Shown here piece by piece: positions 56,140-64,000 of a stretch of 64,000 bases of DNA; the stretch's first letter is position 1; the number at the start of each line of letters is the position of its first letter. The position numbers were made by a program, and so were the translations under genes. This stretch comes from Verticiella alkaliphila (GTDB lineage: Bacteria > Pseudomonadota > Gammaproteobacteria > Burkholderiales > Burkholderiaceae_B), in contig NZ_JADCNH010000009.1 of NCBI RefSeq assembly GCF_018904615.1, positions 1-64,000 on the forward strand, given 5' to 3'. Below the pieces are notes generated by a model. The model saw only the letters and a list, made by a program, of their open reading frames with translations. It was not told the origin of the DNA and ran no database searches.

Positions 56140-58293
56140 ATGGAAGTCTCGTTCAGCAAACAGGTGCAGGCGCTGCGCTACGGCGCGGGCGACGTGTTCC
56201 ATGGCGAGGGCATCCTCGCCATCACCAAGGCGCTGCTGCAATCCGGCGTGGCCTACGTGGGCGGCTATCAGGGCGCGCCCGTGTCGCACCTGCTGGACGT
56301 GATGGTGCAGGCCAAGCCCTACATGGACGAACTCGGCGTGCACGTGGAGGCCTGTTCGAACGAGGCCTCGGCCGCCGCCATGCTGGGTGCCTCGATCCAT
56401 TACCCCCTGCGCGGGGCCGTTACCTGGAAGTCCATAGTCGGCACCAACGTCGCGGCCGACGCACTCTCCAATCTGTCGTCCCCGGGCGTCAAGGGCGGCG
56501 CGCTGATCGTCGTCGGCGAGGATTATGGCGAAGGCGCGAGCGTGATCCAGGAGCGCACGCACGCCTTCGCGTTGAAGTCCTCCATGATCATGCTGGACCC
56601 GCGCCCGGATCTGGCCGTCATGGTGCGCATGGTCGAGGAAGGCTTTCGCCTGTCCGAGACCTCCAACATGCCGGCCATCCTGGAGCTGCGCATCCGCGCC
56701 TGTCACGTACGCGGCAGCTTCGTGTGCAAGGACAATCTGCCCCCGCCCGTCTCCACCCGCCAGCTGATCGACGAGCCCGCGGGCTTCGACTACGACCGCC
56801 TCGCGCACCCGCCCGTCACCTTCCGCCATGAGAAGCTGAAAGTCGAGGAACGCATTCCGGCGGCGCGCCGCTACATCGCCGAACACCAGCTCAACGAGCA
56901 CTGGGCGGGCGACGGCGGCGACCTGGGCATCATCGTGCAGGGCGGCATCACGAACACGCTCCTGCGCACGCTGCAGCAGTTCGGCCTGGCCGACGCGTTC
57001 GGCGAGCCGACGCTGCCCACGCTGGTGCTCAACGTGACCTTTCCGCTGGTGCCGGAGGAGATCGCCGACTTCTGCCTGGGCAAGCGGGCTGTGCTCGTGG
57101 TGGAAGAAGGCCAGCCGGAATACATCGAGCAGGAGATTGCCACGCTCTTGCGCCGGCGTGACATCAACACCGCGCTGCACGGCAAGGACGTGTTGCCCGC
57201 CGTGGGCGAATGCTCGGTCGAAGGTCTAACGGGCGGCATGACCGCCTTCCTTGCGAAGTATCGTCCGCAGGCCATGCCGGAGTCCGTCGCCGCCTGGCGC
57301 GATGGCCTGGCGAGCGCACGCAAGCTCGCGGCCGACACGCTCGAAGCCCCGCTGCCGGCGCGCCCGCCGGGCTTTTGCGTGGGCTGTCCGGAACGGCCCG
57401 TGTTCGCCGCGCTCAAACTCGCGCAGCAGAACGTCGGGCCCGTGCACGTCGCGGCGGACATCGGCTGCCACGCCCTGGGCACTTTCGAGCCGTTCTCGTC
57501 CGGGCACTCGATCCTGGGCTATGGCATGAGTCTGGCGAGCCGCGCGGGCGTGTCTCCCATGATGCAACGCCGCGTGCTGTCCATCATGGGCGATGGCGGC
57601 TTCTGGCACAACGGCCTGCTCACCGGCGTGCAGTCCGCCCTCTTCAACGAAGACGACGCCGTGCTGCTCATCTTCAAGAACGGCTACACCTCGGCCACCG
57701 GCACGCAGGAGATCATCTCCACGCCGGACGAGGAGATCCGTCTGGCCGCGGACGACAAGCAGCAAAGCCTGGTGCACAAGAACCAGACCATTGAAGGGAC
57801 ATTGAAGGGCATGGGCGTGCAGTGGATGCGCACGGTGCACACGTATCACGTGGACCGCATGCGCCAGACGCTGCAGGAGGCCTTCACCACGAACTTCTCC
57901 GGCCTGAAGGTGATCATCGCCGAAGGCGAATGCCAGCTCGAGCGCCAGCGGCGCTTGAAGCCCTGGGTGGCGGGTCTGCTCAAGAAGGGCAAGCGCGTCG
58001 TGCGCGTGAAGTATGGCGTGGACGAGGACGTGTGCAATGGCGACCACGCCTGTATCCGGCTTTCCGGCTGCCCCACCCTCACGCTGAAGGACAACCCGGA
58101 CCCGCTCAAGGTGGACCCGGTCGCCACCGTGATCGACGGCTGCGTGGGCTGCGGCCTGTGCGGCGCGAACGCCCACGCGGCCACGCTGTGCCCGTCCTTC
58201 TATCGTGCCGAAGTCATCCAGAACCCGCGCTGGCACGAACGCCTGCTGCACAGCGTGCGCCAGGCCATCGTGCGCCGCCTGCAAACCGCCTGA
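56140..58293 (+). CDS. iorA: Indolepyruvate ferredoxin oxidoreductase alpha-type subunit
   Basis: A 717-residue subunit of a 2-oxoacid:ferredoxin oxidoreductase. The first domain (about 1-200) starts VSFSKQVQALRYGAGDVFHGEGILAITKALL. The ThDP-binding domain contains GYGMSLASRAGV, MGDGGFWHNGLLTGV and FKNGYTSATGTQ. Two [4Fe-4S]-type cysteine clusters are at the C-terminus (CNGDHACIRLSGCP and CVGCGLCGANAHAATLCP). The enzyme oxidatively decarboxylates aryl pyruvates to aryl-acetyl-CoA. In aerobic betaproteobacteria such enzymes serve aromatic amino-acid degradation. It is followed after 14 bases by the beta-type subunit. Confidence 0.93.
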   Translation: MEVSFSKQVQALRYGAGDVFHGEGILAITKALLQSGVAYVGGYQGAPVSHLLDVMVQAKPYMDELGVHVEACSNEASAAAMLGASIHYPLRGAVTWKSIVGTNVAADALSNLSSPGVKGGALIVVGEDYGEGASVIQERTHAFALKSSMIMLDPRPDLAVMVRMVEEGFRLSETSNMPAILELRIRACHVRGSFVCKDNLPPPVSTRQLIDEPAGFDYDRLAHPPVTFRHEKLKVEERIPAARRYIAEHQLNEHWAGDGGDLGIIVQGGITNTLLRTLQQFGLADAFGEPTLPTLVLNVTFPLVPEEIADFCLGKRAVLVVEEGQPEYIEQEIATLLRRRDINTALHGKDVLPAVGECSVEGLTGGMTAFLAKYRPQAMPESVAAWRDGLASARKLAADTLEAPLPARPPGFCVGCPERPVFAALKLAQQNVGPVHVAADIGCHALGTFEPFSSGHSILGYGMSLASRAGVSPMMQRRVLSIMGDGGFWHNGLLTGVQSALFNEDDAVLLIFKNGYTSATGTQEIISTPDEEIRLAADDKQQSLVHKNQTIEGTLKGMGVQWMRTVHTYHVDRMRQTLQEAFTTNFSGLKVIIAEGECQLERQRRLKPWVAGLLKKGKRVVRVKYGVDEDVCNGDHACIRLSGCPTLTLKDNPDPLKVDPVATVIDGCVGCGLCGANAHAATLCPSFYRAEVIQNPRWHERLLHSVRQAIVRRLQTA

Positions 58294-58307
58294 CCGAGGA
58301 CGCTGAC

Positions 58308-59915
58308 ATGAACACTTCCGTCTCCACCCTGCGTCCCACCACCCTGCTTCTGTGCGCCCTGGGCGGCGAAGGCGGCGGCGTGCTGGCCGAATGGCTCATC
58401 GACACGGCCATCGCCACGGGCTACCCCGCGCAGAGCACGTCCGTGCCGGGCGTGGCCCAGCGCACGGGCGCCACCACGTACTACGTCGAAGTCTTCCCCG
58501 TGCACCAGGACAAGCTCGCCGGCAAGCGCCCGGTGTTCAGCCTGAACCCCGTGCCCGGCACCCTGGACATGCTGGTCTCGTCCGAGTTGCTCGAAACCGC
58601 GCGCCAGGTCGGCAATGGCTTTGCCTCGCCGGATCGCACGCTGCTGATCTCATCGTCGTCGCGCGCGCTGACCACCGCCGAGCGCATGGTGATGGGCGAC
58701 GGCCGCGTCGACGATGCGCGCCTGATGGACGTCATCCGCCGGCTTTCGCGCGAACACCACGTCTTCGACATGGCCCAGGTCGCCCAGCGCAGCGGCACGG
58801 TCATCAGCGCCGTGATGTTCGGCGCGATTGCCGCGAGCGGCGTGCTGCCCTTCTCGCGCGAGGCCTGTGAAGCCACGATCCGCCAGGGCGGCCGCGGCGT
58901 CGAGGCCAGCCTGCGCGGCTTCGGGCAGGCCTACGACATCGTGGCCGGCTCGCGCGCCCAGGGCAGCCTCGTCGAACACATCCTTGCCGATGACACCGAT
59001 GACGTGCCACCCCCCGCCCTCTTGCCGCCCGAGGCATCCGCCTTCCCCCCGTCCACGCACGCCATGCTGGGGGCCGGCTACGCCCGCGTCTGCGATTACC
59101 AGAACACCGCCTACGGCCAGTTGTACCTGGCACGCCTCGGTCGCATCCTGGAAGCCGAGCGTGCCGCCGATCCGGCCGGCGCCCACGGTTTTGCCACCAC
59201 ACGCGAAGCCGCCCGCTATCTGGCCTTGTGGATGGCCTTCGACGACGTGGTGCGCGTGGCGCATCTCAAGAGCCGCGCCGGCCGTGCGCGCCGCGTGCGC
59301 GACGAAGTGCGGGCGGGCGAGGACGACATCGTGCGCGTGTATGACCACTTCAAGCCCGGCATTCCTGAGTTCGCAGGGCTGCTGCCGGCAGGACTGGCGC
59401 AGCGCCTCCTGCGCTGGGATCGCCAGCGTCAGGCCAAAGGCCGGGATCCGTGGTCCATGCCGCTCAAGATTGGCGCGCACAGCGTGCGCGGCCTGCTCGC
59501 CTTGCGCATGCTGGCTGCGACGCGCGGTCTGCGCCGATTCGGCAGCCGCTACGCGCAGGAGCAGCAGATGATCGAACGCTGGGTCGATGCCGTCGTCGCC
59601 ACGACGCGTCAGCACTGGCGCACGGGCAACGAAGTGGCGCTGGTCGGCCGCCTCATCAAGGGCTACGGCACCACCAACGACCGCGCCAAGGACAACCTGC
59701 TGCATGTGCTCGAGCACCTGGTGCCGGCGCCCTTCCCCACGCCCGACGATCGCGCGCAGGCGATTGCGGACGCGCGCAATGCCGCGCTCACCGATGAGGC
59801 CGGCAAGGCGCTGGACGCCACGCTGATGCGTCACGGCGCGCCTGCACGCCCCATGAAGGAAGTGCCGGTGCGCTGGGTGAAGCGACAGCCGGCCCAGGAG
59901 AAAAAGGCGGCGTGA
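58308..59915 (+). CDS. iorB: Indolepyruvate oxidoreductase beta-type subunit with long C-terminal domain
   Basis: A 535-residue partner of IorA. The N-terminal ~200 residues are the gamma/beta domain of 2-oxoacid oxidoreductases (LLCALGGEGGGVLAEWLIDTAIATG, SVPGVAQRTGATTYYVEV). The second half (about 230-535) is the extra DUF6537-type domain, with EAARYLALWMAFDDVVRVAHLKSRAGRARRVR and YDHFKPGIPEFAG. That is much longer than archaeal IorB (~200 residues) but usual for aerobic proteobacterial versions. ATG 58308 lies 14 bases after iorA; the two are one operon ended by the hairpin at 59927-59971. Confidence 0.92.
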   Translation: MNTSVSTLRPTTLLLCALGGEGGGVLAEWLIDTAIATGYPAQSTSVPGVAQRTGATTYYVEVFPVHQDKLAGKRPVFSLNPVPGTLDMLVSSELLETARQVGNGFASPDRTLLISSSSRALTTAERMVMGDGRVDDARLMDVIRRLSREHHVFDMAQVAQRSGTVISAVMFGAIAASGVLPFSREACEATIRQGGRGVEASLRGFGQAYDIVAGSRAQGSLVEHILADDTDDVPPPALLPPEASAFPPSTHAMLGAGYARVCDYQNTAYGQLYLARLGRILEAERAADPAGAHGFATTREAARYLALWMAFDDVVRVAHLKSRAGRARRVRDEVRAGEDDIVRVYDHFKPGIPEFAGLLPAGLAQRLLRWDRQRQAKGRDPWSMPLKIGAHSVRGLLALRMLAATRGLRRFGSRYAQEQQMIERWVDAVVATTRQHWRTGNEVALVGRLIKGYGTTNDRAKDNLLHVLEHLVPAPFPTPDDRAQAIADARNAALTDEAGKALDATLMRHGAPARPMKEVPVRWVKRQPAQEKKAA

Positions 59916-59926
59916 TGCCCGACGCG

Positions 59927-59971
59927 CAAGGGCGCGCGTGACCAGGGGTCACCCGGTCGCGCGCGCCCTTG
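59927..59971 (+). terminator. Terminator hairpin after iorB
   Basis: CAAGGGCGCGCG and CGCGCGCCCTTG form a perfect 12-base stem 11 bases after the iorB stop, without a T-run. Confidence 0.7.
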
Positions 59972-59999
59972 TGTGCACCGTCAAACGACCTGCACCCAC

Positions 60000-60033
60000 G
60001 TGAAAACGCGGCTCGGACGAGCCGCGTTTTCAC
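60000..60033. terminator. Hairpin between iorB and the microprotein gene
   Basis: GTGAAAACGCGGCTC-GGAC-GAGCCGCGTTTTCAC is a perfect 15-base stem with T/A-rich ends, 15 bases beyond the microprotein stop. It would end transcription from both directions. Confidence 0.85.
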
Positions 60034-60048
60034 AAGGGGCGGACGCGC

Positions 60049-60123
60049 TCAGGCCAACCCGATAAAGCTCAGGATGGCAACGACGATGACGACCAGGCCG
60101 ACGATGTAGACGATCGAGTTCAT
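60049..60123 (-). CDS. 24-residue membrane microprotein
   Basis: A 24-residue reading frame, MNSIVYIVGLVVIVV to LSFIGLA, that is one transmembrane helix with almost no loop. AAGGA stands nine bases before the ATG at 60123, and a terminator-type hairpin follows the stop. The VYIVG...VVIV pattern resembles tiny membrane proteins often found as 'hypothetical' in Proteobacteria; their function is unknown. A chance hydrophobic frame is unlikely given the Shine-Dalgarno, the TM character and the terminator, but expression is untested. Confidence 0.65.
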   Translation of the reverse strand: MNSIVYIVGLVVIVVAILSFIGLA

Positions 60124-60281
60124 GGAGTGGGTTCCTTGTGCTTGTTGAAAAAAGGCCGAATCGTGCCAGGCGCTGGTGGCGTCGAAAGTCGATGCCACCA
60201 GCGATGGAACGGTTGGGTAGCACATAACGGGCCCGGCCCCGCACAGGTTCAATAGCGCCGCTGTGATGCGCGCTGTCACGG

Positions 60282-63200
60282 CTATCGCTGCAACGCCTGC
60301 CAGGCCTTGTCCAGCCGCTTGACCGACACCGGCATGGGCGTGCGCAGCTCCTGCGCAAAAAGCGCCACGCGCAGCTCCTCGAGCAGCCAGCGAAAGTCTG
60401 CCAGCGCTGCATCGGGCACACCCTTGCGGGCCGCGATCTCGCGTTGGAACTTCGTGGCAAGCGGTGCCATCTCGGCCATCAGACGGGCATCGCGCGCCGG
60501 GTCGGCACGCAGCTTGTCGATGCGCGCGATGATGCCTTTCAGGTAACGTGGGTAGTGCGCGAGCTGCGCGTGGGGCGTCTCGCGCAGAAAGCGCTTGCCC
60601 ATGAGTCCGCGCAACTGCTGCTCGATGTCGGCGTGCGTGGCCGGGTGCGGCCGCGCCTGCACGAGCTTGCGCGTGACCGCATTCCACTCGGTGAGCACCG
60701 TCTGCGCGAGCCGAGACACTTCCTGAGCCAGCAGACCCAGTCGCCCACGGCCCTCTTCCGCCCGCCTGGCGAAGGCATCTGCCGTGGTGGGCAGCGGCTC
60801 CATCAGGCAGGCAGCGTCCACGGCCGCATCGATGATCTGGTCGCGCAGCTCTTCCTGCGTGCCCAGCGGCATGAAGAGCATGCTCATCTGGGTGAGACCG
60901 GGCAGGTTCTTCTCCAGGAACTTGACCTGGTCCTTCAGCGCGAGACGGAAGAGCCGCAGCAGGCCGCCCCGATGCCGGCGTGCGGCCTCGCCCGGATCAT
61001 CGAAGACGTCCAGATCGCAATGCGTGCCGCGATCCACCAGCGCCGGGTAGCCGAACACGGTCTGACCGCCGCGCTTGATCTCCAGCAGCTCGGGCAGCTC
61101 GCCAAAGCTCCAGCTGGTGATGTTCTCGTGCGCGAGCGCCTTGGCAGCACCCCGATCCTTGGCCGCCACCTGCTGGAACGTGGCCTGGGCCTCGCGGCCG
61201 TGCTCGGCGCGCAGTTGGGCGAGGTTGCGGCCCATGGAGAGCATGCGGCCATGCTCGTCCACCAGCCGGAAGTTCATGAAGAGATGGGCGGGCAGCGTCT
61301 CGGGCTTGAAGTCTGCCGGCGCGACCCGGATCTGCGTCTGCTGCCGGATGTCGTCGATCAGGGTATCGATCAGGCCTCGCGTCGGCTCACGCGCCGTCTC
61401 AAAATGCCGGTCGTGAAACCCGGCCGCGTAATCGGGCAGCGGCACGCAGTGCCGGCGCAGCTTCTGCGGCAAGGATTTCAGGAGCAGGTGCACCTTTTCC
61501 TTGAGCATCCCTGGCACCAGCCATTCCGCGCGGGCCGGGTCGATCTGGTTAAGGGCGTACAACGGCACGGTGAGCGTCACCCCGTCGCGCGGCGAACCCG
61601 GCTCGAAGTGGTAGTCCAGCGTCATGGAGACGCCCTGCCACTGCATGGACTTGGGGAACACGTCCGTGGTGACGCCGGCAGCCTCATGCCGCATCAGCTC
61701 ATCGCGGGAGAGGTAGAGCAGGCGGGACGCCTTTCGGGATCGGTCATCGCTGCCCTGCGCGGGCACGGCGGCCGGCTCGCCCGCTGCGGCCTCGCCGCGA
61801 CGTCCGGGTCCCTGTGCGCGTTCGCTGCGCGCCTCCGTGGCCTTCGCGTACCACTTCTCCAGCGTCGCCACGCTGAACACGTCCGCCGGCACGTGGCCGT
61901 CGTAGAAGGCGTACATCAGCTCTTCGTCAACCAGAATGTCGGGCCGGCGCGTTTTGTGCTCGAGCTTCTCGATGTCCGCGATGAGCTTGCGGTTGTGCGC
62001 GACGAAGGGCAGGCGCGTGTCGAGGTCCCCGGGCACGAGCGCATCGCGGATGAAGATCTCGCGGGCGCGCACCGGATCCAGGCGCCCGTACTGCACGCGG
62101 CGGCCGGTGTAGATCGTAAGGCCGTAGAGCGTGCCGCGCTCGCTCGCCACGACGTTGCCGGTCTTCTTCTCCCAGCGCGGATCCGACCAGTTGCGTTGCA
62201 ACAGATGGCCCGCCACCCGCTCGATCCACGTCGGCTCGATCTTTGCCACGCAGCGCGCATAGAGCCGCGTCGTCTCGACGAGTTCGCCTGCCACCACCCA
62301 GCGCCCGGCCTTCTTGACCAGCCGCGAGCCCGGGTGGATGAAGAAGCGGATCCCTCGCGCACCCAGGTAGTGCGGCGCATCCTCGGCCTTGGTGCCGATG
62401 TTGCCGAGCAGGCCCGAGAGCAGCGCCAGATGGATCTGCTCGACGGAGCCCGGCGCTTCGTTCACGCGCCAGCCGGCGCTGCCCACGACAGAAGCGAGCT
62501 GGCTGTGCACGTCGTGCCATTCGCGCAGGCGCAACGGCGACAGGAAGCGCTCGCGCAATTGTGCCCACAATTTTCGCTGGGACTGCTTGTGCGCGACCTG
62601 CTCGTGATACCAGGTCCAGAGCTTCAGGAACGACAGGAACTCCGAGCGCTCGTCGGCAAAGGCCGCATGCGCGGCGTCGGCGGCCTCCTGGGCCTGCATG
62701 GGCCGGTCGCGCGGATCCTGTACGGACAGCGCCGCCGCGATGATGAGGATCTCCGAGAGGCAGTGCTGATCGCGCGCGGCGAGGATCATGCGCGCGATGC
62801 GCGGATCCACCGGCAGGCGGGCCAGCTCCCGGCCCACGGGCGTGAGCGCGTTCGCGCCATCGATGGCGCCCAGCTCATGCAGCAGGTGGTAGCCGTCGGC
62901 AATCGCGCGCCCGGGCGGCGCCTCCACGAAGGGAAACTCTTCGATGTCATTGAGCCGCAGCGACTTCATCCGCAGGATGACGGACGCGAGCGACGAGCGC
63001 AGGATCTCGGGATCCGTGAATTCCGAACGCGCGAGGAAGTCGGCTTCCGAATACAGCCGGATGCACACGCCTGGCCCCAAGCGCCCGCAGCGGCCCGCGC
63101 GCTGGTTGGCCGAGGCCCGGCTGATCGGCTCGACGCGCAGCTGCTCCACCTTGTTGCGCCACGAGTACCGCTTGACTCGCGCGACGCCGGTGTCCACCAC

Positions 63201-64000
63201 GAAGCGGATGCCCGGCACAGTGAGCGAGGTCTCGGCCACGTTGGTGGCCAACACGACGCGCCGGCCACTGCCCTTCGGGTGGAAGACGGCTTCCTGCTCG
63301 GCCTGAGACAGACGGGCGTAGAGCGGCAGGATCTCCGTGCCCGGCGGATGGTGTTTGCGCAGGGCCTCGGCGGCCTCGCGGATCTCGCGCTCGCCGGGCA
63401 GGAAGACCAGGACGTCGCCGGGGCCGTGACGCGCGCACTCGTTCACCGCATCGCAGATCGCGTCGGTCAGATCGCGCTCGTCGTCGCGCTCATTGCGTTC
63501 GCGGCCCGATTTGACAGGCTCGGCACCGTCCGGCGGCGCATCCGGCTCGATGGGGCGATAGCGCATCTCCACCGGGTACAGCCGACCCGAAACCTCGATG
63601 ACAGGCGCAGGCGCGGATGCCGTCCCGAAATGCCGGGAGAAGCGCTCGGCATCGATTGTGGCCGAGGTGATGATGAGCTTCAGATCCGGCCGCCGCGGGA
63701 GCAGCTGCTTCAGATAGCCCAGGAGGAAATCGATGTTCAGGCTGCGCTCATGGGCCTCGTCGATGATGATGGTGTCGTATGCACGCAACATCGGATCGCG
63801 CTGCGATTCCGCGAGCAGGATGCCGTCGGTCATGAGCTTGACCGAGGCGCCCGGGTGGGTGCGATCATTGAACCGCACCTGGTAGCCCACTACCTCGCCA
63901 AAGGGCGTGTTCAGCTCCTGGGCCACGCGCTTGGCCACCGAGGTCGCCGCCAGGCGGCGCGGCTGCGTGTGGCCGATCATGCCGCGCTCACCGCGCCCGA
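60282..64000 (-). CDS. hrpA: ATP-dependent RNA helicase HrpA, C-terminal part (cut by window edge)
   Basis: A DEAH-box helicase running off the right end; about 1,240 residues are inside the window and the N-terminus with Walker A is missing. Motifs present are IGHTQPRRLAA (Ia), IIIDEAHERSLN (II), ITSATID (III), VVLATNVAETSLTVPGIRFVVDTG (V) and RAGRCGR (VI). The helicase-associated and DUF3418 domains fill the C-terminal half. HrpA acts on mRNA processing and resolves stalled ribosomes. The methionine at 63980 is internal: the frame stays open (GRGERG before it) to the window edge. Confidence 0.97.
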   Translation of the reverse strand, partial: GRGERGMIGHTQPRRLAATSVAKRVAQELNTPFGEVVGYQVRFNDRTHPGASVKLMTDGILLAESQRDPMLRAYDTIIIDEAHERSLNIDFLLGYLKQLLPRRPDLKLIITSATIDAERFSRHFGTASAPAPVIEVSGRLYPVEMRYRPIEPDAPPDGAEPVKSGRERNERDDERDLTDAICDAVNECARHGPGDVLVFLPGEREIREAAEALRKHHPPGTEILPLYARLSQAEQEAVFHPKGSGRRVVLATNVAETSLTVPGIRFVVDTGVARVKRYSWRNKVEQLRVEPISRASANQRAGRCGRLGPGVCIRLYSEADFLARSEFTDPEILRSSLASVILRMKSLRLNDIEEFPFVEAPPGRAIADGYHLLHELGAIDGANALTPVGRELARLPVDPRIARMILAARDQHCLSEILIIAAALSVQDPRDRPMQAQEAADAAHAAFADERSEFLSFLKLWTWYHEQVAHKQSQRKLWAQLRERFLSPLRLREWHDVHSQLASVVGSAGWRVNEAPGSVEQIHLALLSGLLGNIGTKAEDAPHYLGARGIRFFIHPGSRLVKKAGRWVVAGELVETTRLYARCVAKIEPTWIERVAGHLLQRNWSDPRWEKKTGNVVASERGTLYGLTIYTGRRVQYGRLDPVRAREIFIRDALVPGDLDTRLPFVAHNRKLIADIEKLEHKTRRPDILVDEELMYAFYDGHVPADVFSVATLEKWYAKATEARSERAQGPGRRGEAAAGEPAAVPAQGSDDRSRKASRLLYLSRDELMRHEAAGVTTDVFPKSMQWQGVSMTLDYHFEPGSPRDGVTLTVPLYALNQIDPARAEWLVPGMLKEKVHLLLKSLPQKLRRHCVPLPDYAAGFHDRHFETAREPTRGLIDTLIDDIRQQTQIRVAPADFKPETLPAHLFMNFRLVDEHGRMLSMGRNLAQLRAEHGREAQATFQQVAAKDRGAAKALAHENITSWSFGELPELLEIKRGGQTVFGYPALVDRGTHCDLDVFDDPGEAARRHRGGLLRLFRLALKDQVKFLEKNLPGLTQMSMLFMPLGTQEELRDQIIDAAVDAACLMEPLPTTADAFARRAEEGRGRLGLLAQEVSRLAQTVLTEWNAVTRKLVQARPHPATHADIEQQLRGLMGKRFLRETPHAQLAHYPRYLKGIIARIDKLRADPARDARLMAEMAPLATKFQREIAARKGVPDAALADFRWLLEELRVALFAQELRTPMPVSVKRLDKAWQALQR

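Overview
The window is a strongly G+C-rich, densely coded stretch of chromosome from a betaproteobacterium of the order Burkholderiales. Family Alcaligenaceae (Bordetella/Achromobacter relatives) is the best guess. This rests on three Bug-type tricarboxylate-transporter binding proteins, a phasin gene, the aat-bpt-pyrD order, rpsO-pnp, ilvI-ilvH-ilvC, and the protein sequences themselves. No rRNA, tRNA, CRISPR, insertion sequence or prophage was seen. The genus is not resolved.

Layout. 1-3608: the 5' end of tonB (minus) behind a Fur-like palindrome, then a Nudix hydrolase, the two N-end-rule aminoacyl-transferases aat and bpt, and pyrD. 3934-14295: an iron-siderophore locus with a FecI-type sigma factor, FecR, an STN-containing TonB-dependent receptor (frameshifted), a FecE/FecD/FecC/FecB-type uptake cassette, a PvdE/SyrD-like ABC exporter and a convergent FhuF-type reductase. 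Five consecutive 4-base start/stop overlaps tie receptor to exporter. 14538-23444: housekeeping and accessory genes, including alaA, a VOC protein, phasin, a Bug protein, a LysR/azoreductase pair, IclR, a CinA-type protein, an EI24 membrane protein, and a thioredoxin-like/SH3 pair. 23527-28451: pnp, rpsO, a lipoprotein, pssA and psd. 28605-32300: YqaE/Pmp3, queH, an AI-2E family transporter, a thioesterase and a second Bug protein. 32460-35777: ilvIHC. 36183-39501: a MarR regulator divergent from a third Bug protein and a frameshifted sulfatase. 39623-44690: a PhoB-type regulon with tandem pstS paralogues (the second frameshifted), then pstC-pstA-pstB, with no phoU. 44928-54055: peroxiredoxin, RDD protein, an acyl-CoA-synthetase-like protein lacking the usual C-terminal lysine, hslO, an orphan TadE-like protein, a cytochrome b561/cytochrome c' pair, purB and gst. 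54141-64000: a DMT exporter, a LysR regulator divergent from an iorA/iorB-type pair, a 24-residue membrane microprotein, and hrpA running off the end.

How the parts work together. TonB, FecI/FecR, the receptor, the ABC importer, the exporter and FhuF form one route for taking up a ferric siderophore, reducing it and possibly exporting the ligand. No siderophore biosynthesis gene is visible, so the ligand may be a xenosiderophore. Regulatory DNA is readable in several places: tandem PHO boxes before both pstS genes, a consensus promoter overlapped by a PhaR-like operator before the phasin gene, a promoter plus T-N11-A palindrome before the peroxiredoxin, and a MarR-type palindrome between marR and the Bug/sulfatase genes.

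Three otherwise conserved genes (receptor, sulfatase, second pstS) each carry a single apparent one-base loss in a G/C-rich context. Sequencing or assembly error is as likely as real inactivation, so these genes should be read as possibly intact.
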